Below, one piece after another: positions 14,079 through 17,271 of a DNA stretch of 17,271 nt. The stretch's first letter is position 1; every line of letters starts with the position of its first letter. The notes under the pieces are model-generated. The model was not told the DNA's origin. It worked only from the letters and a program-made list of their open reading frames with translations, and made no database searches. The translations under genes and the position numbers were made by a program. Source of the DNA: Bacteroidota bacterium (lineage in GTDB: Bacteria; Bacteroidota; Bacteroidia; UBA8524); NCBI GenBank assembly GCA_003531115.1, contig DQHT01000043.1:1-17271 (forward strand). Reading direction: 5' to 3'.

Positions 14079-14644
14079 AAACAGGCTTATTTTTCGGCTC
14101 TTTTAACCCCATTCACGTTGGCCATTTGATCATCGCCAGCTACATGCTCGAATTCACTGAGGTGGAGGAAGTATGGTTTGTGGTTTCTCCGCAAAATCCC
14201 TTTAAGATCCACGATAAACTGGCCAATGAAAACCACAGGCTGGCCATGGTACGCCTGGCGGTCGACGATAATCCCGCGTTTAAAGCAATCGACATTGAGT
14301 TTGAATTGAGTAAACCTTCTTTCACCATCAATACCCTGCATCATTTAAAACAACGATATTCCGACAGGGAATTCATCCTCATCATGGGATCCGATAATTT
14401 GTCTGAACTGCCCAAATGGAAGGGCTTTGAAGAGATCATTACCGATTACGAATTATTCGTTTATCACCGCGAAGGACATGATAATCAAAAGCTAAAGGCA
14501 AGGGATAATGTACGGGTCTTTGATGCTCCTGTTCTGAATATTTCAGCCACATTTATTCGCGAGGTTTTGCAGGCCAAAAAGTCGATCCGCTATTTAGTTC
14601 CGAAGGTGGTAAGGAATTATATACTGGAAAACCAACTTTATTAA
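14075..14644 (+). CDS. nadD: Nicotinate-nucleotide adenylyltransferase
   Basis: Transfers AMP from ATP to nicotinate mononucleotide, giving deamido-NAD in NAD synthesis. At 189 residues it shows the nucleotidyltransferase signature GSFNPIHVGHL at 8-18 (His14, His17). Further on are WFVVSPQNPFK, the substrate segment IMGSDNLSELPKW, and the C-terminal ISATFIR motif, the family's ISSTxIR, followed by VPKVVRNYI. It is the last gene of the compact run and overlaps gmk by four bases. After its stop there is a 59-bp gap with a separate promoter for the protease gene; I see no strong terminator. Confidence 0.96.
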   Translation: MKTGLFFGSFNPIHVGHLIIASYMLEFTEVEEVWFVVSPQNPFKIHDKLANENHRLAMVRLAVDDNPAFKAIDIEFELSKPSFTINTLHHLKQRYSDREFILIMGSDNLSELPKWKGFEEIITDYELFVYHREGHDNQKLKARDNVRVFDAPVLNISATFIREVLQAKKSIRYLVPKVVRNYILENQLY

Positions 14645-14651
14645 AAAAGCC

Positions 14652-14681
14652 TTGCTTATTAATTAAAGTTGCGTAATTTTC
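14652..14681 (+). promoter_or_regulatory. Probable promoter of the subtilisin-family gene
   Basis: TTG (14652-14654), 19 bases, then TAATTTTC (14674-14681), one mismatch from TAnnTTTG. This would start transcription near 14687, about 17 bases before the ATG at 14704. Confidence 0.45.
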
Positions 14682-14703
14682 TTAATGGAAAATCAATGAT
14701 CCT

Positions 14704-17271
14704 ATGAAAATAATCGCACTGATTCTTGGAGTTTGCTTCTATTCTCTCGCGTTTTCGCAACAAACTTATGTGAATGAAGTCTGGAACGTCTCTGGTTCAA
14801 CACAAGCCTCCCACTTAAGAAGCATATCGAAAACAGATCTTTATGGGAATGTTTACGTGGCCGGTGCCACGTTTAATGGAAATGATTATGATGCTTATGT
14901 TCGAAAATATAATTCAGGTGGAACAATTGATTGGACTTATCAATATGATGCCAATGAAGCGGATGATTTTATATCCGATTTTCTAATCGATAGTAATTCG
15001 AACCTATACATTACTGGGGCGGTAACTGATTCTTCATTAGATAGTTTTGATATGTTTATTGCCAAACTTGATCACACAGGAACAGTGCAATGGTCAGATA
15101 CTTATGATGGTCCGGATGGTGGAGCTGATATTGGTTTTTCACTGACATCGGACCCCGGTTTCAATAATCTTTATATAGCCGGTACGTCATGGACATCCGT
15201 CAATCACTGGGATATGCTGGTGTGTAAATATTCTTCTTCTGGCATTCGGGACTGGTTAATTAGAGAAGATTATAACAATGGATATGACGGAGCTGTACGA
15301 TTAAGTTATTTTCCCTCTGTATATGCTTTCGTCGATGGACTTTGGCAGTTGGTTACTGATGAGCATGTTTCTATAATTGCCCTCAGTTACGACTCAGTTA
15401 TGTACGATTTGAATACAGTAAGCACAAATGTCGAATGTGATTCAGGGAACATTATTTCCTCATCCATTTCATCCGTTCTTGGAACCAACCCCGATTTACA
15501 AATCAGGCATATTATTCAGGACCACCTAGGAAACGTATATGCTACAGGTAGTATCCTGAATATTGGGACCAGCAATATTGACCTTTTTACCATCAAGATG
15601 AATCCATCACTTTCGCTGGTTTGGAGCTCAACCTATGACGGACCAGAAAGTTTGACAGATGCGGGTCATATGCTTTCGGTGGATAGTATGGGTAATGTGT
15701 ATATCGCCGGTTATACCACTTCCTCAAATACCGGAGAAGATTTGTTGTTGGTTAAATTTGATAGTTCCGGAAGTCTTGAATGGACAAGAAAGTTCGATGG
15801 CAGTGAACGGAAAAATGGACAGGCAGATTTATTGACTTTCACGGAAGAAGGGCATCTGGCTCTGTCTGGATGGGCAGAAACATCTGGCAATATGGAAGTC
15901 CTGACTCTGACATACAGTTCGAACGGAGAAATATTATGGATGGCTTCACATGACGGTGATTTGGATATCAATAAGCCTACCGCAATAGCGGTTGGTGCGG
16001 ATCAAAGTCTTTTTGTTACCTATCTGTCCGGAGTTAGCGGATTAGGAATGTCGGCCTGCTCTACGCTTAAATACACATATATCCATAGAGAATTAGAAGT
16101 TGATACAACAGATACTGTTACAAACCACCATTTTATTAAAAGTGAGCTGGTTGTGCGAATAAATCCGAAACTCGTAAATACTAACTTTGTAGATAATAAG
16201 GAGTTAAGTTTTGCCTTGTTATCGGAAATCCTTCCAGATAGTGCGTATGATTCCATCATGTCGGTAATGCCGTATTACGATTATGAACCAAAAATTTTTA
16301 AAATTTATGACTTCTTAAAAAGTACAGATAGTATCTCTATTTCCAGACAGGGCGATACAGTTTTATTACCAAGTTTTTGGAGTTCATTTATTATGGAATT
16401 ACCTGCAAATGACTCCATACATTCCATCGCAGACAAACTGGAGGAATTGGGCAATATTGTAATTCATGCACACGAGAATGGGATTATAGTATTGCACAAC
16501 GAACCGGATGATACCTATTACTCGAGCCAAATTTCGTTACAGCCCAATAGTAGTCCGGCAACCAAGATTAATGCTGAGGGGGCCTGGAGTTATCAGGGTG
16601 CGGATGGGGCTTATGAAGTGGGAAGACCTGAAGTAAAAGTCTGTGTTGTTGATGGTGGTTTTGCACCAGCGCATGAAGATTTTGATTTCGCCGGAAATGG
16701 CATTCAAGAGGAAAGCGTTGTAAAAGGCGGACTCAATTATCAGACTTCGCCGCCCATTTCCATATGGGATGACCCGGTTGCAAACAGTCCGCTTGGTAGC
16801 GGAAACCCTATCCATGGAACTGCCGTAGCAGGAATTATAGGGGCAGTAAGAAACAATAACAAAGGTATTGCTGGTATCGCCGGGGGAAATGGGGATGGAA
16901 CTTCGGAAGAAAGTCCGGGAGTTAGCCTGTATTTATCGGCGGTATTATTGGGTGGGATACAGGAAACGGTTATTGAAAAGGCCGTTCTTCAAGCCAGTCT
17001 TTCAGAATCATTAAACGGATTTGGGGTTCACGTAATAAATGTAAGTGCGGGTAGTGACGGAACAGAAGAAATGATAGACGTATACCAAACGGCATGGAAA
17101 AACGGAGTTGTCCTTATAGCATCTAGAGGTAATTCAAATGGGTCACTTAGTAATCATGTTCAATATCCTGCATGTTTAAATGATCCTTGGGTAATTTCAG
17201 TTGGCGCCATAGCTCAAAACGGAGAAAGAAGAGAAGATTCATTTTATGAAAATGTTGATGTAATGGCCCCA
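14704..17271 (+). CDS. Secreted subtilisin-family (S8) protease with N-terminal SBBP propeller (3' partial)
   Basis: The frame is open for 856 codons from ATG at 14704 to the window edge. A signal peptide (MKIIALILGVCFYSLAFSQQ) is followed by about seven or eight SBBP-type beta-propeller repeats (residues about 40-455), with cores such as GNVYVAGAT, NLYITGAV, NLYIAGTS, GNVYATGSI and GNVYIAGYT plus Trp-containing strands (TIDWTYQYD, SLEWTRKFD). Residues about 480-620 look like an S8 propeptide and linker, ending in EPDDTYYSSQISLQ and INAEGAW, the usual lead into the mature domain. The catalytic domain then shows Asp650 (VCVVDGGF), His704 (PIHGTAVAGIIGA), the substrate strand VINVSAG, oxyanion Asn810 (LIASRGNSNG) and DVMAP at the end. 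The GTS(M/F)AxP serine motif should follow just outside. A type IX secretion C-terminal domain is likely but unseen. The stretch is locally AT-rich compared with the genes before it. Confidence 0.87.
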   Translation, partial: MKIIALILGVCFYSLAFSQQTYVNEVWNVSGSTQASHLRSISKTDLYGNVYVAGATFNGNDYDAYVRKYNSGGTIDWTYQYDANEADDFISDFLIDSNSNLYITGAVTDSSLDSFDMFIAKLDHTGTVQWSDTYDGPDGGADIGFSLTSDPGFNNLYIAGTSWTSVNHWDMLVCKYSSSGIRDWLIREDYNNGYDGAVRLSYFPSVYAFVDGLWQLVTDEHVSIIALSYDSVMYDLNTVSTNVECDSGNIISSSISSVLGTNPDLQIRHIIQDHLGNVYATGSILNIGTSNIDLFTIKMNPSLSLVWSSTYDGPESLTDAGHMLSVDSMGNVYIAGYTTSSNTGEDLLLVKFDSSGSLEWTRKFDGSERKNGQADLLTFTEEGHLALSGWAETSGNMEVLTLTYSSNGEILWMASHDGDLDINKPTAIAVGADQSLFVTYLSGVSGLGMSACSTLKYTYIHRELEVDTTDTVTNHHFIKSELVVRINPKLVNTNFVDNKELSFALLSEILPDSAYDSIMSVMPYYDYEPKIFKIYDFLKSTDSISISRQGDTVLLPSFWSSFIMELPANDSIHSIADKLEELGNIVIHAHENGIIVLHNEPDDTYYSSQISLQPNSSPATKINAEGAWSYQGADGAYEVGRPEVKVCVVDGGFAPAHEDFDFAGNGIQEESVVKGGLNYQTSPPISIWDDPVANSPLGSGNPIHGTAVAGIIGAVRNNNKGIAGIAGGNGDGTSEESPGVSLYLSAVLLGGIQETVIEKAVLQASLSESLNGFGVHVINVSAGSDGTEEMIDVYQTAWKNGVVLIASRGNSNGSLSNHVQYPACLNDPWVISVGAIAQNGERREDSFYENVDVMAP

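Overview
The window is chromosomal DNA from a member of the Bacteroidota, probably an environmental Chitinophagales/Sphingobacteriales/Cytophagales-like organism. Supporting evidence is a PorP/SprF protein next to a TPR-PD40-OmpA protein (both type IX secretion and gliding families), a TonB receptor with an N-terminal carboxypeptidase-regulatory-like domain, menaquinone genes, and several upstream regions with the Bacteroidota promoter pattern TTTG-N19/20-TAnnTTTG. Shine-Dalgarno sequences are weak or absent. I see no rRNA, tRNA, CRISPR array, insertion sequence or prophage.

Layout. Positions 1-3386 (+) hold a collagen-like surface protein (5' end outside the window), a PorP/SprF-family outer-membrane protein and a PorE-like OmpA lipoprotein-type protein, closely spaced and probably one unit. 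Positions 3462-4240 (-) hold a DUF1778/GNAT (TacA-TacT type) toxin-antitoxin operon. A perfect palindrome lies exactly between its two promoter elements. Positions 4390-4875 (-) hold an unrecognised exported protein, followed by about 500 bp without a clear gene. That stretch carries short repeats, a possible ORF remnant and, at its right end, a promoter and a TPP riboswitch. The riboswitch leads into a TonB-dependent receptor (5389-7908, +), which is therefore predicted to import thiamine or a precursor.

A 366-bp convergent intergenic region (7909-8274) carries a strong hairpin and an 8-bp-period tandem array. Next is an outer-membrane beta-barrel protein with a Lys/Pro-rich tail (8275-9189, -). 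Divergent from it is a tightly packed run menD-menB-EamA transporter-yicC-gmk-nadD (9240-14644, +): menaquinone synthesis, a drug/metabolite-type transporter, an RNase, GMP phosphorylation and NAD synthesis, mostly with overlapping or abutting ends.

The window ends inside a large secreted subtilisin-family protease (14704 onward), which has an N-terminal SBBP-type beta-propeller and lacks only its serine-nucleophile segment because the window stops.

Most genes are recognisable housekeeping or envelope functions. I did not find a convincing new multi-gene system. The most informative items are the operator embedded in the toxin-antitoxin promoter, the TPP riboswitch-TonB receptor pair with a candidate expression-platform hairpin, the octanucleotide array, and the propeller-protease architecture.
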